From: JAZSNL01 sp045536365 | GTDB taxonomy: Bacteria; Bacillota_I; Bacilli_A; ML615J-28; CAG-313 | Direction of reading: 5' to 3' | Length of the DNA stretch: 64,000 nt | Assembly: GCA_045536365.1 (NCBI GenBank) | Contig: JAZSNL010000024.1 | Location: 1 to 64,000 of the forward strand | In this document: piece after piece, positions 51,510 to 60,519 of the stretch | Position numbering within the stretch: the stretch's first letter is position 1 | Layout of the letters: each line of letters opens with the position of its first letter | Made by a program: the position numbers and the translations under genes | Notes under the pieces: model-generated | The model's input: only the letters and a program-made list of their open reading frames with translations | The model's database searches: none | Told to the model about the DNA's origin: nothing

Positions 51510-53446
51510 TCATAATATAATAATTTAATATACCAAGGAATATTACTTTTTTTAAAATATACATTTTTATGATATTCATTAAAACCAGGATAAAATCCTG
51601 TTAATGGATTTAAATCAATAGTTATAATATCATCTGGTGCAGTATACCAACTACTTGTTTTACCGTGATAATAAGCTTCTACAATATCTGCCCATACATA
51701 TTTTCCAAACCTTGATTCATTCAAAGTTGTTATTTTTCTATTATCATCATATCCTGTCCATACTACTGTTAATATCTCTGGACTATATCCTACCATCCAA
51801 TTATCTGTATCCGTTGAACCACTTTTACCAGCATATTTGTGGCTAAGTAAACTTGCAATAGCGCCTCCTGTAGGTCTTATATTGTAAGTCATTTTGTTAT
51901 CAAATATTGAAGTCATTGCTTCGTTAAGAATATATACATCACTTTTATCAGAAATAACAGTTTTAATGGTTTTTGTTTCATATATTATATTATCATTCAT
52001 ATCAGTTATTTTAGTTATAAATGTTGGATTAATTTTAACTCCCTCGTTTGCAAGAACTTGATATGCTGCAGTTAATTCTTGAACTGATACTTCACTTGTT
52101 CCTAATGCAAGTGAAGGAATTGAAGGGATATCTCCAGTAAAACCCATTTTTTTAAGTGTATTAACGAGATTTGTCATTCCTAAAAATAAATGTGTTTTCA
52201 CTGCATATATGTTATCACTTACTGCAAGTGCATATACCATTGATATATCTTGATTTGCATATATATCTTTATAGTTACTAGGTGAATATGGTTCTTTGTT
52301 AATATAGAAGGTTGTTTTTTCGCTTTTAAATGTAGTAGCAGGAGTAAATCCATTTTCTAATGCAGTTAAATAAAGAAAAGGTTTTATTGTAGAACCTGGT
52401 TGTCGTTTACTATATATTGCTCTATTATAAGTACTATTTATATAATCTTTTCCTCCTATTAAACTTAAGACATGTCCCGTATTTGGTTCTATTACATAAA
52501 CTGCAATTTCCATTTCTTTATTAGGTAAACGATTATTTATACTATTTACTATTTGTGTATTTAATTTACTATCTAAAGTAGTATATACTTTGATTCCTTT
52601 TTTACTTGCTTCCATAATTTCTTCATTTTTCTTTAATTCATTAATCACAACATCTTGAAAATATGGTGCATTAATATAATCATTATTTGGATTATTACCG
52701 ATTAAATTTAATTCTTCGTTTAAAGAATGATTATATTCATCTATTGTTATTTTTTCATCATTTAATAATTCTTTTAATATTAGATTTCTTCTTTTTAAAT
52801 TATTTTCTGGGTTTTTGATAGGTGAATATAAACTAGGTCCTTTTGGTATACTCGCAATACATGCTGCTTCAGTTAGTGTTAATTCATTTGCATGTTTATT
52901 AAAATAATAAATACTTGCATCTTCGACTCCATATATACCATGATCAAAATAAATAGTATTTAAATACCCCTCTAATATTTCTTCTTTTGAGTATTTTGTT
53001 TCTAAGTTCACCGCAATCAACATTTCATTGATTTTTCTTTTAAATGTTTTATCAGAACTTAAGAATAAAGTTCTAACATATTGTTGAGTAATAGTAGAAG
53101 CTCCTTCTGTTAAACCTTTGTTTTTAATATTTGAAAATAGAGCACCAAAGATACGGATAAAATCAATGCCTTTATGTTTATAAAATCTTTTATCTTCAAT
53201 TGATATAAATGCTTCCTTTAAATAAATAGATATATCTTCTAATTGTACATATGATTGTTTATTACCATTACAATAACTTAAATATTTATTATTATCATTA
53301 TCATATAATTCAATATTTGACATTTGTGGTAATCTATAATCCATATTATATGTTACTATTATTAAAGTGATTGTTGATATTATGAAAGTAGAAAGACTTA
53401 TTATTAAACTATATTTAATAATATGATTAATTTTTCTTTTTGACAT
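51506..53446 (-). CDS. Class A penicillin-binding protein (PBP1-type)
   Basis: 646 residues. Bifunctional glycosyltransferase/transpeptidase. One N-terminal membrane helix, then the GT51 domain with ISIEDKRFYKHKGIDF (catalytic Glu84) and GASTITQQYVR. The transpeptidase has the nucleophile S352 in PGSTIKPF, VSDN, and KSGS in place of KTG. No large C-terminal extension. Start ATG 53446 is chosen over the GTG at 53455 because AGGTG lies 6 nt upstream of it. A 12-bp inverted repeat directly precedes the ribosome site. Confidence 0.93.
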   Translation of the reverse strand: MSKRKINHIIKYSLIISLSTFIISTITLIIVTYNMDYRLPQMSNIELYDNDNNKYLSYCNGNKQSYVQLEDISIYLKEAFISIEDKRFYKHKGIDFIRIFGALFSNIKNKGLTEGASTITQQYVRTLFLSSDKTFKRKINEMLIAVNLETKYSKEEILEGYLNTIYFDHGIYGVEDASIYYFNKHANELTLTEAACIASIPKGPSLYSPIKNPENNLKRRNLILKELLNDEKITIDEYNHSLNEELNLIGNNPNNDYINAPYFQDVVINELKKNEEIMEASKKGIKVYTTLDSKLNTQIVNSINNRLPNKEMEIAVYVIEPNTGHVLSLIGGKDYINSTYNRAIYSKRQPGSTIKPFLYLTALENGFTPATTFKSEKTTFYINKEPYSPSNYKDIYANQDISMVYALAVSDNIYAVKTHLFLGMTNLVNTLKKMGFTGDIPSIPSLALGTSEVSVQELTAAYQVLANEGVKINPTFITKITDMNDNIIYETKTIKTVISDKSDVYILNEAMTSIFDNKMTYNIRPTGGAIASLLSHKYAGKSGSTDTDNWMVGYSPEILTVVWTGYDDNRKITTLNESRFGKYVWADIVEAYYHGKTSSWYTAPDDIITIDLNPLTGFYPGFNEYHKNVYFKKSNIPWYIKLLYYE

Positions 53447-53457
53447 ATTTTTCACCT

Positions 53458-53492
53458 AGTATATTTTTTGTCAAAAATAGAAAAAATATACT
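53458..53492. repeat. 12-bp perfect inverted repeat upstream of the PBP gene
   Basis: AGTATATTTTTT at 53458-53469 and its exact complement at 53481-53492, with an 11-nt centre. It lies between the divergent PBP and CPBP-like genes and adjoins the PBP ribosome site. It could be an operator or a leader hairpin. Confidence 0.5.
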
Positions 53493-53524
53493 TGAAGAAA
53501 ACAAAAAAATAAAAACTGATTTTC

Positions 53525-53553
53525 TTGTAAAATCAGAGTAATTATGTTATAAT
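53525..53553 (+). promoter_or_regulatory. Promoter of the zinc-ribbon/CPBP-like gene
   Basis: TTGTAA 53525-53530, 17-bp spacer, TATAAT 53548-53553, extended TGT. Confidence 0.72.
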
Positions 53554-53573
53554 AACAAACAAAGGTGAATTGT

Positions 53574-54386
53574 ATGAAAATAAGATGTAAAAAATGTTAT
53601 CATGTATTAAAACCACAAGAAGAGTACTGCACTTCATGTGGAGAACACAGCAGTGAAATTGAACAATTAATGAAAACAGGATATATTGAAGTATCAGAAA
53701 AAGATAAGCTTAAGACAGCTTTATTTATATATCTATTCTCTGCCATTATTGGTAATGGCGTATATATGATAATATTAGGTATATTACAAAAGAAAGCTAC
53801 AAATGCTTATGTTGATTTATTCTGTCAATCACATAGTTTATTAATTAGTTCAATTATAACATTATTAATATATTTAATTTTATATCGTAAAGAATTAAAA
53901 GATATGATTATCACTGGTACAGGTAAACAAATAGCTAGTTCGATGATAATAGGTGTATTATTAATAACTACTTGTATTTTATTTAGTTTATTATCAGAAG
54001 CTACTAGAGTACTACCAATTAACGTAACAAATCATTTATCTAGTGGTTCTGCAAGTATATTTGGAGAAGGAGATACTAATGTATTTAAAGTAATAACTTC
54101 ATTTGCTTTAGTTGCGGTATCACAAGAAATTGTATTTAGAAGAAGAGTTATTGATGCGTTAGATGGTGAAACACTATGGGGTGAAACAGCTATTTTAATT
54201 GGAAGTGCTTTACTTGGAACATTCCTTGATTTAATGTGGGTAATGTCAATTAATACTTTAATCATATCATTAATTATGAACTTAACACTAAGCGGTATAT
54301 ATATGTATACTAATCGTAACGTAGGTGTTACAATATTAATTAGAATTTTATTAGTAATATCAATTGTCGTATTATATTATAAATAA
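53574..54386 (+). CDS. Zinc-ribbon membrane protein with degenerate CPBP (Abi) domain
   Basis: 270 residues. An N-terminal zinc ribbon (CKKC at 5-8, CTSC at 19-22) is followed by about seven membrane segments. Near residue 184 SQEIVFRRR resembles the CPBP/CaaX-protease motif EExxxR, but the first Glu is Gln184, and the expected FxxxH in the next helix appears as FLDLM, with no His. If homologous, it is probably not an active protease. ATG 53574 follows AGGTG. ychF starts 14 bp downstream, with no terminator. Confidence 0.65.
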   Translation: MKIRCKKCYHVLKPQEEYCTSCGEHSSEIEQLMKTGYIEVSEKDKLKTALFIYLFSAIIGNGVYMIILGILQKKATNAYVDLFCQSHSLLISSIITLLIYLILYRKELKDMIITGTGKQIASSMIIGVLLITTCILFSLLSEATRVLPINVTNHLSSGSASIFGEGDTNVFKVITSFALVAVSQEIVFRRRVIDALDGETLWGETAILIGSALLGTFLDLMWVMSINTLIISLIMNLTLSGIYMYTNRNVGVTILIRILLVISIVVLYYK

Positions 54387-54400
54387 CAAGAGGTGAAATT

Positions 54401-55498
54401 ATGGCATTAACAGCAGGTATAATAGGTTTACCTAACGTTGGTAAATCAACATTATTCAACGCAATAACACAAGCAAGTGCTTATTGTGCAAACTATCCCT
54501 TCGCAACTATTGAACCAAATGTAGGTGTTGTTGAAGTAAGAGATAAAAGATTAGATGATATTGTTAAAATAGTTAATCCTAGAAGTATTGTTCCAACATC
54601 ATTTTCATTCACTGATATTGCAGGACTTGTAAAAGGTGCAAGTAAAGGTGATGGACTTGGAAACCAATTTTTATCACATATTCGTGATGTAGATGCGATT
54701 TGTCAAGTAGTAAGATGTTTTGATAACGATAATATTATTCATGTTAATGGAAAAGTAGATCCTTGTGATGATATTGATACTATTAACTTAGAATTAATTC
54801 TAGCTGATTTAGAAGTAGTTGAAAAAAGAATACCTAAGATTGAAAAGAAAGCTCAATTAAAGGTTGATCAAGATGCGGTATATGAATACAATATTTTAAA
54901 AAAATTACATGAAGCTTTTCTAAAAAATATTCCTGCCCGTAATGTTGATTTAACAGATGAAGAAAAATTATTTATTAAAAACTATCAATTCTTAACTTTA
55001 AAGCCAATGATTTATGTTGCAAATGTAGGAGAAAAAGATATTACAACTGGCAACAAATACGTTGATATGGTTAAAGAAATTGCAGATAAAGAAGGAACAA
55101 AAGTAATTGTAGTATGTGCTGAAATTGAGTCTGAATTAGTAGATTTAGATGATGAAGATCGTGAAATGTTCCTAGAAGATTTAGGAATTAAAGAAAGCGG
55201 ACTAGATGCTTTAGTAAAAGAAGCGTATCGTATTTTAGGATTATGTACTTTCTTTACTGCAGGTGAACAAGAATGTCGTGCATGGACATTTAGAAAAGGA
55301 ATGACAGCACCTAAATGTGCTGGTGTAATTCATAGTGATTTTGAAAGAGGTTTTATTAAAGCCGAAACATATACATATGATGATTTAATGCAATACGGGA
55401 CACCGCTTAAAGTAAAAGAAGCTGGTAAAGTACGTATGGAAGGAAAAGACTATGTCGTTCAAGATGGCGACATAATGTTATTTAGATTTAACGTATAA
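54401..55498 (+). CDS. ychF: Ribosome-associated ATPase YchF (Obg family)
   Basis: 365 residues, universal. G1 GLPNVGKSTLFNAIT, NYPFATIEPN, G3 DIAGLVKGASKGDGLGN, an inserted helical domain, and the C-terminal TGS domain FFTAGEQECRAWTFRKGMTAPKCAG. The Leu/Glu-type specificity of the family means it binds ATP rather than GTP. The next gene starts 19 bp downstream. Confidence 0.96.
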   Translation: MALTAGIIGLPNVGKSTLFNAITQASAYCANYPFATIEPNVGVVEVRDKRLDDIVKIVNPRSIVPTSFSFTDIAGLVKGASKGDGLGNQFLSHIRDVDAICQVVRCFDNDNIIHVNGKVDPCDDIDTINLELILADLEVVEKRIPKIEKKAQLKVDQDAVYEYNILKKLHEAFLKNIPARNVDLTDEEKLFIKNYQFLTLKPMIYVANVGEKDITTGNKYVDMVKEIADKEGTKVIVVCAEIESELVDLDDEDREMFLEDLGIKESGLDALVKEAYRILGLCTFFTAGEQECRAWTFRKGMTAPKCAGVIHSDFERGFIKAETYTYDDLMQYGTPLKVKEAGKVRMEGKDYVVQDGDIMLFRFNV

Positions 55499-55517
55499 AA
55501 TGAAAGGAGGTAATAAT

Positions 55518-57140
55518 ATGAGTGAATCTATATTAAACGAATTACGTGAAAGAGATAATAATCAGTATATATATTTTGTAAGAGGATTAAGTATAATTGA
55601 ACGTTTAAATGAAAACTTATTCGAAGCGTATTTTGTTGGTGGGGTTGTTAGAGATTTACTATTAAAATTACCTTTTAATGATATTGATATTGCAACTTCT
55701 GCAACACCAGAACAAGTTAAAAATCTATTTCCAGAAGTAGATATGAAATTTGCAGAATACGGAAGTGTTACTTTAAGAGAAGGACCAATGGTATTTGAAA
55801 TAACTACTTTCAGAACTGAAAAATATCGAAGAAGTAGAAAATTAGAAAAAGTTCATTATTCAAAACTATTATCATCTGATATTATTAGAAGAGATTACAC
55901 TGTTAATGCATTAGCATTCCCAAGAAATCTTCAATTAATTGATTTTGTGGGTGGAGAAAAAGACTTAAAAAAGAAAAAAGTTAGGATAATTGGAAAAGGC
56001 ACAAAAAGATATCAAGAAGATCCACTTCGTATATTTAGAGGACTACATTTAGTTGCAAAATATGATTTTAATTTAACATTTAAAACTTCTTTTGCAATGA
56101 AACATAGTTCATCTACTATAACAGAAATATCAAATTATCATTTAACAACTGAACTTCATAAAATATTAATTTCTAAACACTTTTTAAAAGCCTTTAATTA
56201 TATTGATGAATTAAATTTATTCAAATATAAACCTGTTTATAGTAAATGGACAAAACAAATTCTTACTAAAGGTAAAAAATTAAAAGTATTAGATAAATTT
56301 ACTTTATTATATTTAAATAATGATGGAAATATTGAAGAAAATACAGGATTTGATCATAAAAGTTTAACAACAATGAAAGAATCAATTCAAGCAGCTAACT
56401 CTATCGCATGTGATCCAGTTACACCAATGTTTGTATTTACACATGGCCTTGAAAAAAGTTTATTATATGATCAATTAAATTATATCTATTTGCCTAAATA
56501 TAAAAAACAAGCTAGACTAATAAAAAAATACTATAAAAAATTACCAATTAAATCTCCAAAAGAATTAAAAATAATTCCAACTGAGATTATTGAAATTCTA
56601 GGAAAAGAAAAAAGTTATTTAATAAAAGATATTATTGAAGAACTAATTGAATTAGTAGTTACAAACCAACTACTAAATAGTAAAGAAGAACTACGCCAAG
56701 CTGTTTTCCAAATTGTAAATAGAAAAACTACACAAGATTTACAAGAACCAGAAAAAATAAAAGAAGAAACTCTACAACAAAATACTGAAGAATTACAAGA
56801 AGTTGATTCTGTCGAAGATATTTATTATGATCTACCTGATGATGCGGTGAACGATGAATATTTAGAAGAAGAAAATTATGATTATGATGACATAACTTTC
56901 GAAGAAGAAATAGTTACACCAAAAGAAGAATTATCAGAAGAAGAAAAAAAATTATTAGTTGATTTTGAAAATGATTGTGATCTTTTATATAATATTTATA
57001 AAGAAGGATTAAACAACTTTGAACATCTTTCATTTGAAGAACAAATTGCAATTGAAAAAAGAATAAGAGAACAAGTAAAAGATACAGTATTAAAAGGAAA
57101 CCCTAAATATCGTATTTTAAAAGAAAGAGGAATTCTATGA
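55518..57140 (+). CDS. CCA-adding/poly(A) polymerase-like nucleotidyltransferase with acidic tail
   Basis: 540 residues from ATG 55518 (AAAGGAGG at 55502-55509). Class II nucleotidyltransferase head: FVGGVVRDLLL, metal Asp55/Asp57 in DIDIAT, IRRDYTVNALA and the base-selecting EDPLRIFRGL, as in tRNA CCA transferases. The body is helical. From about residue 410 a tail unlike the family follows: a Glu/Asp/Tyr-rich stretch (~415-475), then a charged helix and the terminal segment VKDTVLKGNPKYRILKERG. The tail could recruit partners. It overlaps yhaM by 4 bp, a 3'-5' exonuclease, suggesting linked RNA 3'-end metabolism. Confidence 0.85.
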   Translation: MSESILNELRERDNNQYIYFVRGLSIIERLNENLFEAYFVGGVVRDLLLKLPFNDIDIATSATPEQVKNLFPEVDMKFAEYGSVTLREGPMVFEITTFRTEKYRRSRKLEKVHYSKLLSSDIIRRDYTVNALAFPRNLQLIDFVGGEKDLKKKKVRIIGKGTKRYQEDPLRIFRGLHLVAKYDFNLTFKTSFAMKHSSSTITEISNYHLTTELHKILISKHFLKAFNYIDELNLFKYKPVYSKWTKQILTKGKKLKVLDKFTLLYLNNDGNIEENTGFDHKSLTTMKESIQAANSIACDPVTPMFVFTHGLEKSLLYDQLNYIYLPKYKKQARLIKKYYKKLPIKSPKELKIIPTEIIEILGKEKSYLIKDIIEELIELVVTNQLLNSKEELRQAVFQIVNRKTTQDLQEPEKIKEETLQQNTEELQEVDSVEDIYYDLPDDAVNDEYLEEENYDYDDITFEEEIVTPKEELSEEEKKLLVDFENDCDLLYNIYKEGLNNFEHLSFEEQIAIEKRIREQVKDTVLKGNPKYRILKERGIL

Positions 57141-58072
57141 GAAAATTCAAAGAAATGAAAATAGGAGAAGACGTTAGTTTTTTCGCAGTAGTAGAAGCAT
57201 TACAAAAAAGATATACTCCTAATAAAAGTGCTTACTATAGTATATCTTTATCAGATGGTGAATCTACAACCGACGCAAGAGTATGGGATACTGCATTAAT
57301 TGAAGGAAATAATGTTACAACAGGAAAAGTATATCATTTTACAGCTCATATCAATGAATACGCCTCTAAGAAACAATTTGTTATTAATGCGGTAAGAGAA
57401 GTGCTAGAAGGAGAAGTTGATATGAAACAATTTATTAAATCAGCCCCTTTAACAGAAGAAAATCTTCGTACAGGTATTAAAGAATATATTAAGAAAATAG
57501 AAAATGAAATACTAAGAAAACTAGTAATTCATATTATTAATACAATTTCAAAAGAATACTTTACATATCCAGGAGCAATGTCAATGCATCATAATTATGC
57601 ATCAGGTCTTGCATATCATACATATTCAATGTTAAGACTTGCAGAAAAATTATTAGAAATATATCCAGGTATGAATAGTGATTTATTATATTCAGGTGTA
57701 TTACTACATGATATTGGTAAAGTAAGAGAATTATCGGGTATTAATGCTCCTACATATACAGTAGAAGGTAACCTATTAGGTCATATCGTAATGGGAATTC
57801 AAATGATCAGTGTTGCGGCGGCTGAATTAAGAGTCGAAGAATCTGAAGAAGTATTAACATTGCTTCATTTAATCTCATCTCATCATGGTGAATTAGAATT
57901 TGGTAGTCCTAAAGAACCAGCAATGATGGAAGCGTATGCTCTTCATTTAGTAGATTTAACAGATTCTAAATTAGCAGCTATTTCTCCTGCTGTATCAAGA
58001 TCAGAAAAAGGACAATTAACAGAACCTATTAATAGTTTAGGGAGAAAAGGTTTATACGTCCCAAAATTATAA
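57137..58072 (+). CDS. yhaM: 3'-5' exoribonuclease YhaM family
   Basis: 311 residues. An N-terminal OB-fold (SISLSDGESTTDARVWD) binds nucleic acid, then an HD-domain phosphohydrolase with HHNYASGLAYHTYSM and LLHDIGKVREL, followed by a late SHHGELEFG. In Bacillus it trims RNA 3' ends and degrades oligoribonucleotides. Coupled to the CCA-transferase-like gene by an ATGA overlap. Terminator follows. Confidence 0.93.
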   Translation: MRKFKEMKIGEDVSFFAVVEALQKRYTPNKSAYYSISLSDGESTTDARVWDTALIEGNNVTTGKVYHFTAHINEYASKKQFVINAVREVLEGEVDMKQFIKSAPLTEENLRTGIKEYIKKIENEILRKLVIHIINTISKEYFTYPGAMSMHHNYASGLAYHTYSMLRLAEKLLEIYPGMNSDLLYSGVLLHDIGKVRELSGINAPTYTVEGNLLGHIVMGIQMISVAAAELRVEESEEVLTLLHLISSHHGELEFGSPKEPAMMEAYALHLVDLTDSKLAAISPAVSRSEKGQLTEPINSLGRKGLYVPKL

Positions 58073-58076
58073 TAAA

Positions 58077-58110
58077 AAAAGATGTCAACATTGTTGACAT
58101 CTTTTATTTT
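58077..58110. terminator. Bidirectional terminator, yhaM / SurA-like
   Basis: 13-bp stem 58077-58089 / 58093-58105 with an ATT loop and A/T runs on both sides. Confidence 0.87.
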
Positions 58111-60507
58111 TTATTCTTCTGTTTTTGTATAACTATTAGCAATTAATTCTTTAACTTTAGCTAAGTTATCTTCATTATTAGTAGTGAAAACAACTTTACC
58201 ATCATTAATTAATTGATCAACTTTAGTTAAACATAAATCATTAACAGCACCTTCATTTGCGATATTAGCGATTGCAACAGTGTAATAAGCTTTAATTAAA
58301 GTAATTACATCATCAGTTAAATCATCACTATCATTATCTTCTAAATAGATTTGATAATCTTCATAAGTAGGGAATGATAATTTACCATCTTTTTCACCAA
58401 CTTGAGTACGAGTAGTTGCGTTAACCATGATTAATTTATAAGCACCATCACTAGTTACAACAGCATCAACTTTATCAGCAAATTGAGTTGCAGTAATGTA
58501 TTCAACTTTACTATTAATAATAGTTCTAACACCTGGATCAAGACTTACACCTACAAATGCAGTAGAATTCTTTTCATTTGATAAATCAATAATGCTGTTC
58601 CATAATTTAGAAGCAGCTTCTTTTAATTTATCATCTTGATTAGAAGTGTAACTATAAGTAGTGTTAGACATAACAGAAACGATTAAGCCTTCTTTCTTAT
58701 ATTGACCCCAATCAGAATGAGATTCAGTAGCCATATTGTAGTATTTAACAGCGATTGCTAATTTTTCAGCTAGAGTATCATAACCTTTTAAATCTTTTGC
58801 GAAAGTATATAATTTTTCAGCTAAATCAGCTGCAGCGTTAGCAGCAGTAGAACCTTCTTCGATTTCATCAGCGATACCATTGAAATCATTATCATAATAT
58901 ACTTTTAATCCAGTAACTGTACCAGAGAAGTATTCATTATAAATACGATTCATTTCTTGTTGAACTAAGTAGTCGATACCAGCAGTTTCATCGTCTTCAG
59001 TGTTGAAATATAATTCTTCAGCAAATTTCTTTAATTCATATTCATATAATGAACTATCGATATTAGCAAGTAATTGTTTTTCTTCTAATACACCAAAGTA
59101 ATCTCTTAAGAAGTTTTCCCAACCATATTCAGTAGGGTAACCATTTTCTTCATATTCGCCAGCTAAGAATGCTTCTTTATATTCAGCAATATCTTTTTCA
59201 AAGAATTCATTGTATTTTTCAGAATCTAAAACTTCATTTGTTAAGTAGTTATAAACTGAACTTTGAGATAAGATAACATATTGTTGAGCTAATAAGGCAA
59301 CTAAGATATTACCATATCTTGCAGTTAATTCAGCAAATAATTGATCTGCTGTGATTTCATAAGTTTTACCATTGTGTTTGAATGATGCAACAACTTTTGC
59401 ATTTTCTTCTGTAGTTTCAGCAAATGCATCAAATTCTTCAACGCCTAATTCATCATAAATGCTATTATATTGGTTAACGAATGATTTTTCTAAACCTTCA
59501 TCGAAAATCTTTAATTCAGCATCATTTAATGCTTCTAAAGCTTTTGCAGCAATATAATAAGAAGATAAACTTGTTTTAATTAATTCTTCTTCAATTTCAC
59601 CTTTAACTTCTTCTAAAGTTTTTTCAGGTTCAGTAGAAGCAGTCTTTAATAATAAGTAATAACGATTACCAAATGTTAAAGGACCATTTGTATATTCACC
59701 ATCTTCAATTGAATAAGCTTTAACAGCTAATGTTGAAGATAATTTATATAAATCATCATAAGTGTAAGTAGTTGCTTCAGCAGCACCAGACATTTCTTTA
59801 AATGCTTCTTTGATTTGTTCAGCTGTTAATTCTTCGCCTGCAGTATTTTTCCAGTCGCCAAATAATTCTTCAGTATCAATTCCAGCTTCTTTCATTGTTT
59901 CTTTAGCTTCAATAACGCTATCGAATACAACAAAGATAATATCTACTGTTCCATGATAATTACTTTCATAGTAAGCTTCATAATCTTCATCAGTAACAAA
60001 TGGTTTACCAGTTTCTTCTTCATCAGCTTTTAATTCTTCTTTATAAGCTTTTAAAGCTAATTGAATTTTCTTATATTCATTACGATAATAATCTGTCCAT
60101 TCTTCTTCAGTTTCAAGACCAATAGCAGCCATATTTTTAACAAATACTTCTTTAGCTTCATCTTGTTCTTCTTGAGTTAAAGAATCTACATCAGCAGTAC
60201 CATAAATATATTCATTTAAATATTCTTTATATTCAGTTTCGTTAATTTCTACATCAGCTAAAGTAGTTTGTTCAATTAAAGTAGTAAGAGCAGTTAAACC
60301 ATAGCTTTGTAATAAACGATGATACATCATTTGATTAGTAACAGTATAATTATCAATTTTTACATATGTTTCAGTAGGATTTGAAAGTGTAGGAACTACA
60401 GAAGGATATTGATATTTACTTCCTTTACAGCTCTTACAACTTGTTACACAAAGAGCGATTACTAAAATTACAAGACAAGAAACAACTTTTTTCATAATAT
60501 TTTTCAT
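58111..60507 (-). CDS. Large PrsA/SurA-like foldase lipoprotein
   Basis: 798 residues. Signal peptide with lipobox CVTSC (Cys24). Residues ~47-85 (ETYVKIDNYTVTNQMMY...LIEQ) resemble the SurA/PrsA N-terminal chaperone helix. A later parvulin-like stretch reads SIEDGEYTNGPLTFGNRYYLLL, followed by TLEEVKGEIEEEL. A second SurA-like helix pair occurs at TYEITADQLFAELTARYG. A calcium-loop-like DNDFNGIADEIE lies at 539-550. It would assist folding of exported proteins; catalytic isomerase residues are not evident. Its GGAGGA site overlaps the stop of the upstream paralog, so the two are coupled. Confidence 0.72.
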   Translation of the reverse strand: MKNIMKKVVSCLVILVIALCVTSCKSCKGSKYQYPSVVPTLSNPTETYVKIDNYTVTNQMMYHRLLQSYGLTALTTLIEQTTLADVEINETEYKEYLNEYIYGTADVDSLTQEEQDEAKEVFVKNMAAIGLETEEEWTDYYRNEYKKIQLALKAYKEELKADEEETGKPFVTDEDYEAYYESNYHGTVDIIFVVFDSVIEAKETMKEAGIDTEELFGDWKNTAGEELTAEQIKEAFKEMSGAAEATTYTYDDLYKLSSTLAVKAYSIEDGEYTNGPLTFGNRYYLLLKTASTEPEKTLEEVKGEIEEELIKTSLSSYYIAAKALEALNDAELKIFDEGLEKSFVNQYNSIYDELGVEEFDAFAETTEENAKVVASFKHNGKTYEITADQLFAELTARYGNILVALLAQQYVILSQSSVYNYLTNEVLDSEKYNEFFEKDIAEYKEAFLAGEYEENGYPTEYGWENFLRDYFGVLEEKQLLANIDSSLYEYELKKFAEELYFNTEDDETAGIDYLVQQEMNRIYNEYFSGTVTGLKVYYDNDFNGIADEIEEGSTAANAAADLAEKLYTFAKDLKGYDTLAEKLAIAVKYYNMATESHSDWGQYKKEGLIVSVMSNTTYSYTSNQDDKLKEAASKLWNSIIDLSNEKNSTAFVGVSLDPGVRTIINSKVEYITATQFADKVDAVVTSDGAYKLIMVNATTRTQVGEKDGKLSFPTYEDYQIYLEDNDSDDLTDDVITLIKAYYTVAIANIANEGAVNDLCLTKVDQLINDGKVVFTTNNEDNLAKVKELIANSYTKTEE

Positions 60508-60519
60508 TATTTGTTCCTC

